Origin: Bacilli bacterium
GTDB lineage: Bacteria > Bacillota_I > Bacilli_A > RF39 > UBA660
Length of the DNA: 34,463 nt
Assembly: GCA_028684435.1 (NCBI GenBank)
Contig: JAQUFX010000001.1
Location: 1-34,463 of the forward strand
Reading direction: 5' to 3'
Every line of letters starts with the position of its first letter. The first letter of the stretch is position 1. The position numbers and the translations under genes are program-made. Under the pieces are notes generated by a model. That model was not told the DNA's origin, made no database searches, and was given only the letters and a program-made list of their open reading frames with translations. Shown in pieces: positions 15,438-24,674 of the stretch.

Positions 15438-15640
15438 CGATAATAATAAGGATTATAATTATAACCACCATAATAATTGTATCCATAAGGATAGTAGGAA
15501 GGATAATATACTGGAGGATTAACATAAACAGGTCTAGGTCTAGCAGCTGAAGCAATAGCAGCTCCTCCTAAACCACCTAAAAGAAAAGGTACTAGAAAAT
15601 ATCTATCTCCATTATTATTTGGAATATTTGAATAATACAT
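15434..15640 (-). CDS. Small Tyr/Pro/Gly-rich coat-like protein
   Basis: 68 residues: a polar start (MYYSNIPNNNGDRYF), a short hydrophobic Gly/Ala segment (LVPFLLGGLGGAAIASAA), then a Pro-Tyr-Gly-Asn-rich tail (PVYYPSYYPYGYNYYGG and on) ending in YYYR. Low-complexity Tyr-rich tails are common in spore coat and inner-coat proteins, where Tyr cross-linking occurs. ATG 15640 is chosen because AAAGGAG sits directly ahead; the longer frame reading upstream has no such site and runs into the neighbouring gene. A SigK/SigE-like promoter just upstream supports a sporulation role. No specific family was recognised. Confidence 0.7.
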   Translation of the reverse strand: MYYSNIPNNNGDRYFLVPFLLGGLGGAAIASAARPRPVYVNPPVYYPSYYPYGYNYYGGYNYNPYYYR

Positions 15641-15660
15641 AATAAAAGCTCCTTTCATTT

Positions 15661-15687
15661 TATTATATGAAAAGAGCTTATTTGTGT
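15661..15687 (-). promoter_or_regulatory. SigK/SigE-like promoter of the Tyr-rich gene
   Basis: On the minus strand: AC (15687-15686), a 16-nt spacer, CATATAATA (15669-15661). It has the same geometry as the promoter at 3139. The distance to AAAGGAG is short, so the transcript would start almost at the ribosome binding site. Confidence 0.4.
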
Positions 15688-16520
15688 TAGTTATTATATA
15701 AACGATAAAAATTAAATGAAGGTGAGTTAAATAATCTAATAGGGTATTTACTAGTACCAAGACCACTTGAAATATATATATCAGTATTATCTATTTTATA
15801 CTTTTCATCATAATATGTTTTAGCTCCCTCGGGGGTATATATGGTTCCTATAAAAGGAATTCTGATTTGACCATTATGAGAATGACCAGCTAAAACTAAA
15901 TCAACTTTTTGTTCAATATCTAATATTACATCGGGTTCATGAATTAGTAAAATAGTGTAATAGTCTTTATTATAATTCGCAAATGCTTTTGAAATATCTA
16001 TTTTATTTTTCAGTTTACTTTCAAGTCCAATAATATTTATAGGAGTATTATCTTGATAATAAAAAGTAATCAATTCATTTTTTAAAACCTTAAAAGAAGT
16101 ATTATCAATTAATTTATTAAAAGTTTCACTATAATCATGATTGCCTTTAATTAAATAATAAGCAATATTAGCTTTTACCTTATTAAATTCTTTTAAAAAA
16201 TCATTTATCTCATTATTTTTCATTATATAATGTTTATCAATTAAATCACCAGTAAAAACTATAATATCCGGATTTAATAAATTGATTTCACTAACAATTT
16301 TTTTTAAATCATTTAATTTTATAGTTGTTCCATAATGCATATCAGAAAAATGTACTATTTTTAAACCATGATGGTTAATATTTATTTTATTATTTATGAT
16401 TGCATATTCTTTGATATTTAAAGTCTTAATTGAAGTACTATATAAAATAGCAATCGTTAATAATACTATTAATAAATAAATTATTTTTCTAATAATTCTT
16501 TTTTTTTCTTTTTTTTTCAT
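15687..16520 (-). CDS. Membrane-anchored calcineurin-like metallophosphoesterase (YkuE-like)
   Basis: A basic N-terminus (MKKKEKKRIIRK) and one membrane helix (residues 12-30) anchor an extracytoplasmic phosphoesterase. The metal-binding motifs appear in order: FSDMHYG, GDLID, GNHD, HEPD and GHSHNGQIRIP, the full dinuclear-metal set. Such proteins (YkuE/YaeI type) act on phospholipid or nucleotide-type substrates at the membrane; the substrate here cannot be told. ATG 16520 has GGAGG upstream. An imperfect hairpin with T-rich tail behind the stop (15641-15685) may end its transcript, and it overlaps the promoter of the next minus-strand gene. Confidence 0.9.
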   Translation of the reverse strand: MKKKEKKRIIRKIIYLLIVLLTIAILYSTSIKTLNIKEYAIINNKININHHGLKIVHFSDMHYGTTIKLNDLKKIVSEINLLNPDIIVFTGDLIDKHYIMKNNEINDFLKEFNKVKANIAYYLIKGNHDYSETFNKLIDNTSFKVLKNELITFYYQDNTPINIIGLESKLKNKIDISKAFANYNKDYYTILLIHEPDVILDIEQKVDLVLAGHSHNGQIRIPFIGTIYTPEGAKTYYDEKYKIDNTDIYISSGLGTSKYPIRLFNSPSFNFYRLYNN

Positions 16521-16621
16521 TGGACCTCCTTATAAATAAATCAATTATTAATTTTATATTTTATTTATAAAATGATTTTATCATAATTTTTCATAATAAT
16601 GTTTTAAAAAAAAAAAGATTA

Positions 16622-16630
16622 TGATATACT
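16622..16630 (+). promoter_or_regulatory. Extended -10 promoter of the Tad-like operon
   Basis: TG-A-TATACT with a long A-tract just upstream (16606-16617), which could act as an UP-like element. The -35 is weak. A GAAGGAG site and the ATG at 16657 follow. Confidence 0.6.
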
Positions 16631-16656
16631 GTACATAATAATGAAGGAGTGTAGAT

Positions 16657-17385
16657 ATGAGTAAGATATATAAAATAGTATTTATCGTATTAATTACTTT
16701 ATTTATAAGCAATATAAAAGTGTTTGCAGTAAACACTACATGTACATATGAAGAGAAAGCAAATCTAAATGATATAGCAGGAAAAATTACTGCAAATTAT
16801 AAAATAGATGAAACAAAAGAGAAATATGAATTTACTAATCCTGATACGGGAGAAAAATCAATTGAAGAACAAATAAACACTAAATTTATTATTAGTATTT
16901 ATAATATTTTAGATGATGTTTATATTATTCAAACTAATGATGTTGATAGTGAAGAAGTAAGTATTCATTATGATGAAGCAACAAAAGGGGTATATACATT
17001 TGAAGCTAATAATACTTCTGATATTATAAAATATACCTATAATATTTATTCAAACTTAGAAGGGTGCCGAGGAGAAATATTAAAAACTTTTGTTTTTACA
17101 AAACCAAAAATTAATATGTATTCTCAATATGGAATATGTAAAGGCTTAGAAGATACTGATTTTTGTCAAAAATATATAACAGAGGAATTAAATCTTACTG
17201 AAAATGGTCTTTATGAAAAAGTTCAAGCAATGCAAAAATCAACAGTAAAAGTAAAAGAAAAGAATAATAAAGAGGGTATATCAGATTTTATAATTGATAA
17301 TTATATTTATTTAATAATTGGTACTATTGTAATAAGTGGGGCAGTTGTAGGGTATATAATTGTTAAAAAAAGGAGAGCCCTATGA
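16657..17385 (+). CDS. Type I membrane protein of unknown function, first gene of the Tad-like operon
   Basis: 242 residues: signal peptide (MSKIYKIVFIVLITLFISN... to Ala about 25), an extracytoplasmic domain of about 180 residues containing only four Cys and no recognised catalytic motif, then one C-terminal membrane helix and the basic cytoplasmic tail KKRRAL. Ectodomain strands suggest a beta-sandwich (IIQTNDVDSEEVSIHYDEA and similar). No LPxTG motif is present. It overlaps the next gene by 4 nt (ATGA), so the two products are made together and may form a surface complex. Strong ribosome binding site GAAGGAG. Not recognised. Confidence 0.8.
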   Translation: MSKIYKIVFIVLITLFISNIKVFAVNTTCTYEEKANLNDIAGKITANYKIDETKEKYEFTNPDTGEKSIEEQINTKFIISIYNILDDVYIIQTNDVDSEEVSIHYDEATKGVYTFEANNTSDIIKYTYNIYSNLEGCRGEILKTFVFTKPKINMYSQYGICKGLEDTDFCQKYITEELNLTENGLYEKVQAMQKSTVKVKEKNNKEGISDFIIDNYIYLIIGTIVISGAVVGYIIVKKRRAL

Positions 17386-20300
17386 AACAATTAAAATATG
17401 GAATATTTTTATTATTAAGTTTAGCATTTATTACTGTAGAAGTTAATGCTAATACGGGAATATGTGCTGGGAAAGATACAGATTCTTATGGTTATTGTCA
17501 AATTACACCTGTTAAAATAAATGGTTCAGCTATTGCAGAGCAACCAATAAAATTTACTGATGGTTCATCAGCTCTTATTAATAGTTATTCAGGTTTTGTT
17601 ATTGATAGAAATCAAATGATGTTTTGTATTGATGCTAATTATAATGCTCCGGGAGATCAATTATATGGTATTGCTAGACCATTTAATGTAAGTAGTTCAA
17701 ATTATGATCGTGCTATTGCTAAAGTTTATGGTGCTTATATTAATGAAGTAATATACTTAATGAATGAAGGCAATTCTAAAGAAGCAGCTTATAATCGATA
17801 TTTACAAATGATAAATGTAGTTATGAGAGCAATTACAATTAAATTTAACTATTATATGCAAGGGGGATCATCACAATATCTTATTAATAATTTATTAGCA
17901 TATCAAAATGTAGTTAAACAATTAGATGGTTTAAATCCTCCAGGTAAAAAATTAAAAGAAGATGCTGTTTATTATCCAATTCTTAAAAAATGGTATACTG
18001 CTGCATTAAGCAGTACTGAACCAGTTCAGATTAAAATTGATTTTAGTTCTAAAAATGAAGAAATAACTACTGAATATGTTGGTAATAATTTTACTCAAAC
18101 AATACCAGTAATAGTAAAAGGATTAAGTAAGTTTACTAATACTACTTATGCAATTACTAATCCTAGCTTTAAAATAAAATCCGTAAAATGTGAAAATGAA
18201 AAATTAAATTGTAGTTTAGAAAGTGCAACTCCAATTAATACAAATTTAATACCAAATATAACTGATGATAAATATGAATTTAAAGTAATAGTAAAAGGAG
18301 ATAAAACTAACTTTTTAGATGAAAGTGCAACAAAAGTTATTATTGAATATGAAAAATATCATATTTTAGATATTGATAATTTAGCCGCTTTAAGATATTC
18401 AAATACTAATCAAACAAGACAAAGAATGATTGTATTAATGCCTGAAACTCCTCAAACTGCTAATGTAAAAATAAATATATCTATACCATCTATGTGTGAA
18501 GCTGAAGTTACTGGTGGAGTTCAAAAATATTCTTATGGTGGCACCTCGATGAGTGAACTTCAATATCTAAAAACAGGATGTTGTAATGTAGAATATGATT
18601 ATTTAAAAGATAAGGATGCAAAAGAATATTATTTAGAAAATTGTTCTACTGGTGATGTAATTCATTTAGAAGATGTATGTAATAATGAAACTAATGAAAT
18701 GTCTCACTCTTATGTATATCAAACTACAATTGACAAGATAATGAATCAAGTTATCGGGGCAGAAGACATGTATATTAAAAAATCTTATTCTCTTAATACC
18801 TTAAAAAACATGTTAACTAAATATGATAATAATATTGATAATGTATATTCAGAAGATAATATATCTCGCCAAAATGATTATTGCAAAATGTATACTAGTG
18901 AAAAACAAGATATATATTATCCGGGAACTGCTGAGTCAACCGGTGGGCGATTTTTTGTATTTCGCGAAATCGGTACTAATAATTTTTTACAACCTAAAGT
19001 AAATGGGGAAATTTATGCTGATTTCCATACAGATGTGAATAGATGGTTTGAAGATTATGAAAAAGCAATAGAAATTGAAAAAATCACATATACTTTATGG
19101 CAACATGAACTTAACTTAGCTGATTCTGTTGCTGTCGCTTATTCTAATCCAGAAGATAAGGTATGTACTTATGAATGCGGAACTGAGGAAGAACCAGAAA
19201 CATGTGAGGCAGATTATACATATTATTCTGGAACATCTAAAGGAATATATTATTTCGCAAATGGAAATACTCAATCACGAGAATATTCGAGTTGGGAGAC
19301 TTATACACCATGTTCTGGATCACCTAGACCACACACAAATGTTCCGGGAAAAGAAAATGATTATAGACAAGCGAAGTCTAAAAGAGAAAATTTAGAAAAA
19401 TATAAAGAAGAATGTGAAGCGAAAACTAATATTAAAGATGATTGGAAATATCAATTATCTCCTGAATTAACATTTTATTATAAACAAAAAGTAAATGCTT
19501 TAAGTGATTCTAACTCTTCAGAAACTATAACTGAAACTGTACCTATGGAAATTTCTAAAGAAAATGTTAAATATTGGGAAGGAGTAAGTAAAAATCCTCA
19601 GTTAATTAATGGCTCACTTAAAGGAACTGAAAACATAAAACCATATTCATTTTGGTACGGTGGAGGTAGCTCTAAAGTTAGTAAATCTTTCCCTTATGAT
19701 AATAATATCGATTATCAAATAGGTTATACCCAAGAATTATTTTATAAGCCATCAACCTATTATTATAGTTTAGTCCCATCAGGTAAATATATAACATCAA
19801 AAGAGAAAAAAGAAGGAACAAGTGTCATAGATGTTGGATATGTATTTAATGTTGAAATAACAAATTATGAAGGTGTATATGAAACATGGTTTGAAATAGA
19901 AGATATTGGTCATTTAATGAAAGATCCATCTGATAAACCAAAATTAAAATCAAATGTTCAAAATTCTGTTGATGATTATATAGATAAAAATAAAGATAAA
20001 TATTTAGATCATGAAGATAAAGTAAATACTGAATTATTTGCAAGTAAATGCTTTTATGACAATAAAGAAGTATTATATCAAAGAGATTGTCTAGATTGTA
20101 CTGATCCTAATTTTGAAGCTCAATTCTTTTATCGCACTGTTTCAATCAATAATATTAATCCTAATAATCGTACTAATACTAATTGGACATCAAATAAAGG
20201 TAATCAAGCTAAAGGATCTGTTGAATCATTAGGTGATAAAATTTATAATGATAAAACTAAAAAATATTTAGAATATTCATTTACGTTAGATCCTAGTGAT

Positions 20301-20549
20301 ATGAATGAAATGAAAAAACATAATAAAGATAATAAATATACTAATTTTCAATTAAAATGTAAAAATGGTAAAGAATGTGAAAGTGATTTTCTTACTTTGT
20401 GGGCGAAAAAATCTAATACTGAAGATATACTAACTGATACTAGAAATAATAAATGGAAATATTTTATAAATGGTGCTTGGACTAGTGGTAAAATATCAGA
20501 TTATGGAGGATATCCTCCCGAAACAGAAATTCTAACTGATTGGCCATAA
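17382..20549 (+). CDS. Large secreted Cys-containing surface protein (1055 residues)
   Basis: N-terminal signal peptide (MKQLKYGIFLLLSLAFITVEVNA). Residues about 60-160 hold a segment with MMFCIDANYNAPG followed by helices (AYNRYLQMINVVMRAITIKF), which recalls the fold order of thioester-forming adhesin domains; the Gln of that motif is not evident, so this is tentative. The rest is a long extracellular region with many Cys, often paired (TGCCNVEYDY, ECGTEEEPETCEADY, QRDCLDCTD), implying disulfide-linked modules. No C-terminal membrane helix, LPxTG or cell-wall repeat is seen, so it is released or held by partners. It sits between the membrane protein and the Tad-type motor genes, the natural place for a surface structure or cargo protein. 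Confidence 0.75.
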   Translation: MKQLKYGIFLLLSLAFITVEVNANTGICAGKDTDSYGYCQITPVKINGSAIAEQPIKFTDGSSALINSYSGFVIDRNQMMFCIDANYNAPGDQLYGIARPFNVSSSNYDRAIAKVYGAYINEVIYLMNEGNSKEAAYNRYLQMINVVMRAITIKFNYYMQGGSSQYLINNLLAYQNVVKQLDGLNPPGKKLKEDAVYYPILKKWYTAALSSTEPVQIKIDFSSKNEEITTEYVGNNFTQTIPVIVKGLSKFTNTTYAITNPSFKIKSVKCENEKLNCSLESATPINTNLIPNITDDKYEFKVIVKGDKTNFLDESATKVIIEYEKYHILDIDNLAALRYSNTNQTRQRMIVLMPETPQTANVKINISIPSMCEAEVTGGVQKYSYGGTSMSELQYLKTGCCNVEYDYLKDKDAKEYYLENCSTGDVIHLEDVCNNETNEMSHSYVYQTTIDKIMNQVIGAEDMYIKKSYSLNTLKNMLTKYDNNIDNVYSEDNISRQNDYCKMYTSEKQDIYYPGTAESTGGRFFVFREIGTNNFLQPKVNGEIYADFHTDVNRWFEDYEKAIEIEKITYTLWQHELNLADSVAVAYSNPEDKVCTYECGTEEEPETCEADYTYYSGTSKGIYYFANGNTQSREYSSWETYTPCSGSPRPHTNVPGKENDYRQAKSKRENLEKYKEECEAKTNIKDDWKYQLSPELTFYYKQKVNALSDSNSSETITETVPMEISKENVKYWEGVSKNPQLINGSLKGTENIKPYSFWYGGGSSKVSKSFPYDNNIDYQIGYTQELFYKPSTYYYSLVPSGKYITSKEKKEGTSVIDVGYVFNVEITNYEGVYETWFEIEDIGHLMKDPSDKPKLKSNVQNSVDDYIDKNKDKYLDHEDKVNTELFASKCFYDNKEVLYQRDCLDCTDPNFEAQFFYRTVSINNINPNNRTNTNWTSNKGNQAKGSVESLGDKIYNDKTKKYLEYSFTLDPSDMNEMKKHNKDNKYTNFQLKCKNGKECESDFLTLWAKKSNTEDILTDTRNNKWKYFINGAWTSGKISDYGGYPPETEILTDWP

Positions 20550-20566
20550 AAGGATGTGAATAATAA

Positions 20567-20980
20567 ATGAAAGAAAGTTTATGGGGCTACTGGCTTGTGG
20601 TTTTAGGTTTATTTATAATATCTGTAATGATGTTATTACAAAATTATACAACTACAAGCGAACAAGACTATTATTTACTAAAGGAAGTAACTGAAGCAGC
20701 TATGGCTGAATCATTAGATTTAGCTCATTATAGATTATATGGTGAAGTTAGAATTATTAAAGAAAAATTTGTTGAAAACTTTTTAAGGAGATTTTCAGAA
20801 ACAGTAAATATTAATAAAACTTATAAAATTGATTTTTATGATATCTATGAAGCTCCACCTAAGGTTAGCGTTAAAGTTACAACTAGCACTCAAGAATATG
20901 CCATTATGTCTGATGCAGGAGAATTTGGTGTTGTTAATAAAATAGATTCAATTATTGAAGTATTAAATGAGGAGGAATAA
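20567..20980 (+). CDS. Pilin-like single-pass membrane protein
   Basis: 137 residues: a short N-terminus (MKESLWGYW), one membrane helix at about 9-25, then a soluble helical/strand domain (EQDYYLLKEVTEAAMAESLD, PPKVSVKVTTSTQEYAIMS). One N-terminal helix followed by a small periplasmic domain, placed inside a Tad-type operon, resembles the TadE/minor pseudopilin architecture. However, the classic prepilin peptidase site (Gly before Phe/Leu-x4-Glu) is not clear. The gene is tightly packed (2 nt before the next). Exact family not recognised. Confidence 0.6.
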   Translation: MKESLWGYWLVVLGLFIISVMMLLQNYTTTSEQDYYLLKEVTEAAMAESLDLAHYRLYGEVRIIKEKFVENFLRRFSETVNINKTYKIDFYDIYEAPPKVSVKVTTSTQEYAIMSDAGEFGVVNKIDSIIEVLNEEE

Positions 20981-20982
20981 AA

Positions 20983-21810
20983 ATGGGGAATATAGGGATA
21001 TCGATAAAAAGATTTTTAGGTAATAAAAATACGGTTACAATTTTAGGCGTTTTAATTGGAATAGGGGTAATATATTTTGGTTATAACTGGAGAGTAAATC
21101 AAGCGATTGAACCTCAAACTGTTCCTTTTGCTAAAGAAGAAATACTTGGTAATGAGCTTATTACTGATGAGAAAATAGGAACAGTTAAAGTTTCTAAAAA
21201 TATGGTTGAAACAACCGATAATCTAATTACTAATCAAGCCCAAGTAAGAGGAAAATATGTTAGGTATGATACAACAATTCCTAAAGGGGGACTATTTTAT
21301 AGTTCGCAATTAATGTTAGAAGAAGAATTACCTAATTCGGTTATAAAGGATATACCAGAAGGATACACTTTATATAGTCTAGCAGTAGATTTACATAGTA
21401 CTTATGGTAATTCTATAATGCCTGATGATTATATTGATTTATATTTTAAAGCTGTAAATGATAATAATTTTGTGATGTTTGGTAAATTTATCGAAAGTAT
21501 AAAAGTTTTAGCTGTAAAAGACTCGGCTGGAGAACATGTCTTTTCATCATCTTCGGATGGAGATCCTGCAGAATTACTATTTGCTGTACCAGATGATTAT
21601 TATTTACTTTTAAGAAAATCAGGTTTTATAAATACCAATAATATTGAAATAATACCAGTTCCAAGAAATAAAGATTATAGTGAAAATCCTACTGATACAG
21701 TTATTACTAGTGAAGAAATAAAAGCTTTTATAAATTCAAAAGCGGTTGATGCTAGACAAAATGTTGGAACTAATCCAATCGATACAGAATCAATAGAAGT
21801 AACAGAATAA
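20983..21810 (+). CDS. CpaB/RcpC-like Flp pilus assembly protein (SAF domain)
   Basis: One N-terminal membrane helix (VTILGVLIGIGVIYFGYNW, about 18-36) is followed by an SAF-type segment: VPFAKEEILGNELITDEKIG-TVKVS, with the typical Pro-x-Ala-x3-I-x-G...I-T order. It then runs TTIPKGGLFYSSQLM, as in CpaB where a second (P)KG block occurs. The rest is a beta-rich domain (SLAVDLHSTYGNSIMPDDYIDLYF) that matches the RcpC/CpaB family pattern VxxxxxxxGxIxPGDxVDV. CpaB is a periplasmic/envelope part of Flp pilus assembly. The acidic tail after residue 235 is extra. 30 nt before the ATPase gene. Confidence 0.7.
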   Translation: MGNIGISIKRFLGNKNTVTILGVLIGIGVIYFGYNWRVNQAIEPQTVPFAKEEILGNELITDEKIGTVKVSKNMVETTDNLITNQAQVRGKYVRYDTTIPKGGLFYSSQLMLEEELPNSVIKDIPEGYTLYSLAVDLHSTYGNSIMPDDYIDLYFKAVNDNNFVMFGKFIESIKVLAVKDSAGEHVFSSSSDGDPAELLFAVPDDYYLLLRKSGFINTNNIEIIPVPRNKDYSENPTDTVITSEEIKAFINSKAVDARQNVGTNPIDTESIEVTE

Positions 21811-21838
21811 AGTTTAAGAATAAAAAGGAGGCCCAAAA

Positions 21839-22939
21839 ATGACAGATGCAATTTTTTCGCAATTAGATTTTGGTCCATTAAATGAATTTATTAACGATGA
21901 TAATATTACTGATGTTTCATACAGTAATAGTGGCCAAGTATGGCTTAAAACTCTCGATAAAGGGGTTTATCAAGTTCCAAGACCAGAGATTAATAATGCT
22001 TTAATGGAAAAGCTTGCTTTTCAGTGTTCAAATGTAATGGGAAAAACATTTAATATGGCTCATCCATTTTTAGATGCTGAAAGCGCTGAACTTCGTTTAA
22101 ATTTTGTTCATGATTCAATTGCAACAAATGGAATAGCTTGTGTTATTCGTAAAACTCCAGCAAAAATAAGATTAAAAAAAGAAAAATTATTAGATGAAAA
22201 ATATGTTACATTGCAAGTTCATGATTTTCTTATTAAATGTGTTGAAGGGCATTGTAACATTATTGTCAGTGGTGAAACTGGTTCAGGTAAAACAGAACTT
22301 GTTAAATATCTAGCAAGTCATACTAAAGAAAATGAAAAACTTATTACAATTGAAGATACATTAGAACTTCATCTTGATAGAATATATCCCCATCGAGATA
22401 TAGTGGCAATGAAAACAAATAATATTGCTTCTTATACTGATGTTCTTGTTACTTGTATGAGACAAAATCCAAGGTGGATTTTATTATCTGAAGTACGTAG
22501 TGCCGAAGCAGTAATGGCAGTTCGTAATTCGATTTCATCAGGTCATAATATTTTATCTACTATTCATTCCGATAAAGCTGAAAGTATACCAATGAGAATG
22601 TATTCATTACTTGAAGGAGATCAAGATATTGAGCAATTTTTATCTTCAATTCATAGGTATGTTCAACTTGGAGTATATGTAAAAGGATATATGAGTAAAG
22701 AATTAGGTAATTTTCATCGGGAAATAATGGAAGTTTGCGAATTCTATGTCGACGAAAATAATATTGCTCGTAAAAATATTATTTATAAAAAAATGATGGA
22801 TGGAACCTTCTTTATGAAAAATCCTACTAAATATTTACTTGAATATTTATCTATTCAAGGAGTAATTCTTCCTAATGATACATTTAAATTAGGCAGTGAA
22901 AATGATGGAAGTCAAAAAGAAGTTAAAATGAATTCATAG
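21839..22939 (+). CDS. cpaF: CpaF/TadA-type secretion ATPase
   Basis: Hexameric motor of the type II/IV-secretion superfamily that powers Tad/Flp pili. Walker A GETGSGKT (145-152), Asp box ITIEDT (169-174), Walker B region ILLSEVR (214-220) and His box GHNILSTIHSD (235-245) are intact, after an N-terminal domain with ITDVSYSNSGQVW, the usual CpaF INDIxVN-like strand. At 366 residues it lacks the longer N-terminal extension of CpaF proteins. ATG 21839 follows AAAAAGGAGG. It is directly upstream of tadB and tadC, as in Tad loci. This is the most secure identification in the operon. Confidence 0.93.
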   Translation: MTDAIFSQLDFGPLNEFINDDNITDVSYSNSGQVWLKTLDKGVYQVPRPEINNALMEKLAFQCSNVMGKTFNMAHPFLDAESAELRLNFVHDSIATNGIACVIRKTPAKIRLKKEKLLDEKYVTLQVHDFLIKCVEGHCNIIVSGETGSGKTELVKYLASHTKENEKLITIEDTLELHLDRIYPHRDIVAMKTNNIASYTDVLVTCMRQNPRWILLSEVRSAEAVMAVRNSISSGHNILSTIHSDKAESIPMRMYSLLEGDQDIEQFLSSIHRYVQLGVYVKGYMSKELGNFHREIMEVCEFYVDENNIARKNIIYKKMMDGTFFMKNPTKYLLEYLSIQGVILPNDTFKLGSENDGSQKEVKMNS

Positions 22940-22959
22940 TATAAAATGGAGGTGCAAAA

Positions 22960-23853
22960 GTGGAATTACTTGTTTTATTATTAATAGCAATATTTGTATT
23001 AACTTATCGAAAAAATACCGGCGATAATTTTTATAAATTTCTTATGAATGAATTAGGAAATATTTATGGTAAATATGCACCTTATAGTTTTCAAATGGTC
23101 CGAGAAAAAACAAAAGAATTAGGTCAAGAATATACTATGAAAGAATATATTTCTCAAATTGTTATATTTGGTTTCTTTGGAGCCGTAGTAGGTTTTTTAT
23201 ATTTTCAAAGTATAATATGGGCAATATTTTATGGTTTAGCTGCAATAGCTTTTATACCTTTTTTAGCATATTTAAGATGCCAAAGAGTATATAGTGAGTA
23301 CATATTTGAACAAATACAAGTATATACAACTAATGTTATTATGGAGTTTAATACAACTCAAAGTTTTGTTAGAGCACTAGAAGGAGTAGCTGAATCAGGA
23401 GTATTAGAAAGTCCAGTATTAGATGATGTCAAATTAATGATAGAATTATCTTATCAAAATGGTACAATAGATGAATCTATTCAATATTTTGATAATAAAT
23501 ATCCCTATTATATGGTTAAAAATATGCACCAATTATTTTTGCAAATAACTAAAGAAGGAGCTAAAGATTCAGGTGAATCTTTAGAGAATATGCTTTTAGA
23601 TATTGATATGCTCGTTGAAGGTGTATATAGAGATAAAATGGATAGAGCAACCTTTCATAAGAAATTTTTGACATTTGGTTTTGCCTTATATTTTTTAGTT
23701 ATGTTAACTCAATTTCTATTAGGTAGTGATAATTATATAAAAATGTTAGAAGAATGGTATGTTCAGTTTTTACTTCATACTATTTTAGTAATAAATACCT
23801 ACTTTTTGATAAATGGTGAAAAATTTTATAATGAAGATACGGGGGCTGAATAA
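22960..23853 (+). CDS. tadB: TadB-like inner-membrane platform protein
   Basis: 297 residues with an N-terminal membrane helix (LLVLLLIAIFVLTY), a central helix pair (IVIFGFFGAVVGFLYF and IIWAIFYGLAAIAFIPFL), a cytoplasmic T2SSF (GspF-like) domain with GTIDESIQYFDNKYP and MLLDIDMLVEG, and two helices at the C-terminus. This is the arrangement of TadB, which with TadC anchors the CpaF motor in the membrane. GTG start with GGAGG upstream; the gene ends 2 nt before tadC. Sequence conservation in this family is low, so TadB and TadC are told apart by order. Confidence 0.8.
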   Translation: MELLVLLLIAIFVLTYRKNTGDNFYKFLMNELGNIYGKYAPYSFQMVREKTKELGQEYTMKEYISQIVIFGFFGAVVGFLYFQSIIWAIFYGLAAIAFIPFLAYLRCQRVYSEYIFEQIQVYTTNVIMEFNTTQSFVRALEGVAESGVLESPVLDDVKLMIELSYQNGTIDESIQYFDNKYPYYMVKNMHQLFLQITKEGAKDSGESLENMLLDIDMLVEGVYRDKMDRATFHKKFLTFGFALYFLVMLTQFLLGSDNYIKMLEEWYVQFLLHTILVINTYFLINGEKFYNEDTGAE

Positions 23854-23855
23854 CG

Positions 23856-24647
23856 ATGTTAATAGAAGTTTTACTATTAGGAGTCCTTTTATATATTATT
23901 TTAGAATATAATGGCAGTATTAGTACCAATAAATTTATTGTTGACAATAGTAGTATATTTATAAAATTAAAAGAAAAAGATTATGATTTTTATGTCAAAG
24001 CCAAATATGGAGACTCAATTGATGTAGAAAAATTATTTAATATTAGATTGAGAAATGGATTATTTGTAATATTAATAATGATCTTTCTTTTTATAACTAA
24101 TTTAAATTTTGCAAATATTTTATTTTGTATAATAGCAGGCTATGGGGTATTTAAATTATCTTATTTGTCATTTAAAAAATATTATAAAGCTCATTTACAT
24201 CAGATTGATTTAATGCTTCCATATTATTTAAAAAATTTAGAAATATTAGTTCAACATTATACTGTTCCAGTGGCATTAGGTAAATCAGTGTCAGATGCTC
24301 CTAAAATTTTTAGAGAAGGCTTAAAAACTTTAATTGAAAAAATTAATGCCGGTGATAGCACTATAAATCCCTATATGGAATTTGCAAGAGATTATCCTGT
24401 AAGAGATTCAATGAGAATGATGAGGTTGTTATACCGTTTAAGTTTAGGTAGCAATGAAAGAAAACAAGAACAATTATTAACTTTTTCTCGTAACATATCA
24501 AATTTACAACAAAAAGCTAGAGAATCAAGATATAAAGAAAGATTAGAAAAAATGGAAAGTAAAACAATGGTCATGTTAGTAACTACAGGGGTAGGGGTTA
24601 TGGCATTGTTAATTATTTCAATTTTAATGATGTTTACATCGGCGTAA
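23856..24647 (+). CDS. tadC: TadC-like inner-membrane platform protein
   Basis: 263 residues: N-terminal helix (MLIEVLLLGVLLYIIL), a helix pair (GLFVILIMIFLFIT and NILFCIIAGYGVF), a T2SSF-type cytoplasmic domain (HQIDLMLPYYLKNLEILVQHY, AGDSTINPYMEFARDYP) and a C-terminal helix (MVMLVTTGVGVMALLIISIL) before FTSA. This second GspF-like platform protein directly follows TadB, the canonical order. It is the last gene of the operon and a terminator follows. No ORF for a Flp pilin or a prepilin peptidase (TadV/CpaA) is present downstream. Confidence 0.8.
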   Translation: MLIEVLLLGVLLYIILEYNGSISTNKFIVDNSSIFIKLKEKDYDFYVKAKYGDSIDVEKLFNIRLRNGLFVILIMIFLFITNLNFANILFCIIAGYGVFKLSYLSFKKYYKAHLHQIDLMLPYYLKNLEILVQHYTVPVALGKSVSDAPKIFREGLKTLIEKINAGDSTINPYMEFARDYPVRDSMRMMRLLYRLSLGSNERKQEQLLTFSRNISNLQQKARESRYKERLEKMESKTMVMLVTTGVGVMALLIISILMMFTSA

Positions 24648-24674
24648 AACCTAGCAATTAAAACAAAAAAATAT

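Noticed and set aside
15434-15766. 110-codon version of the Tyr-rich protein starting at 15766
   Set aside because: The first 42 codons lie over the end of the metallophosphoesterase gene and lack a ribosome binding site; the internal ATG at 15640 has AAAGGAG.
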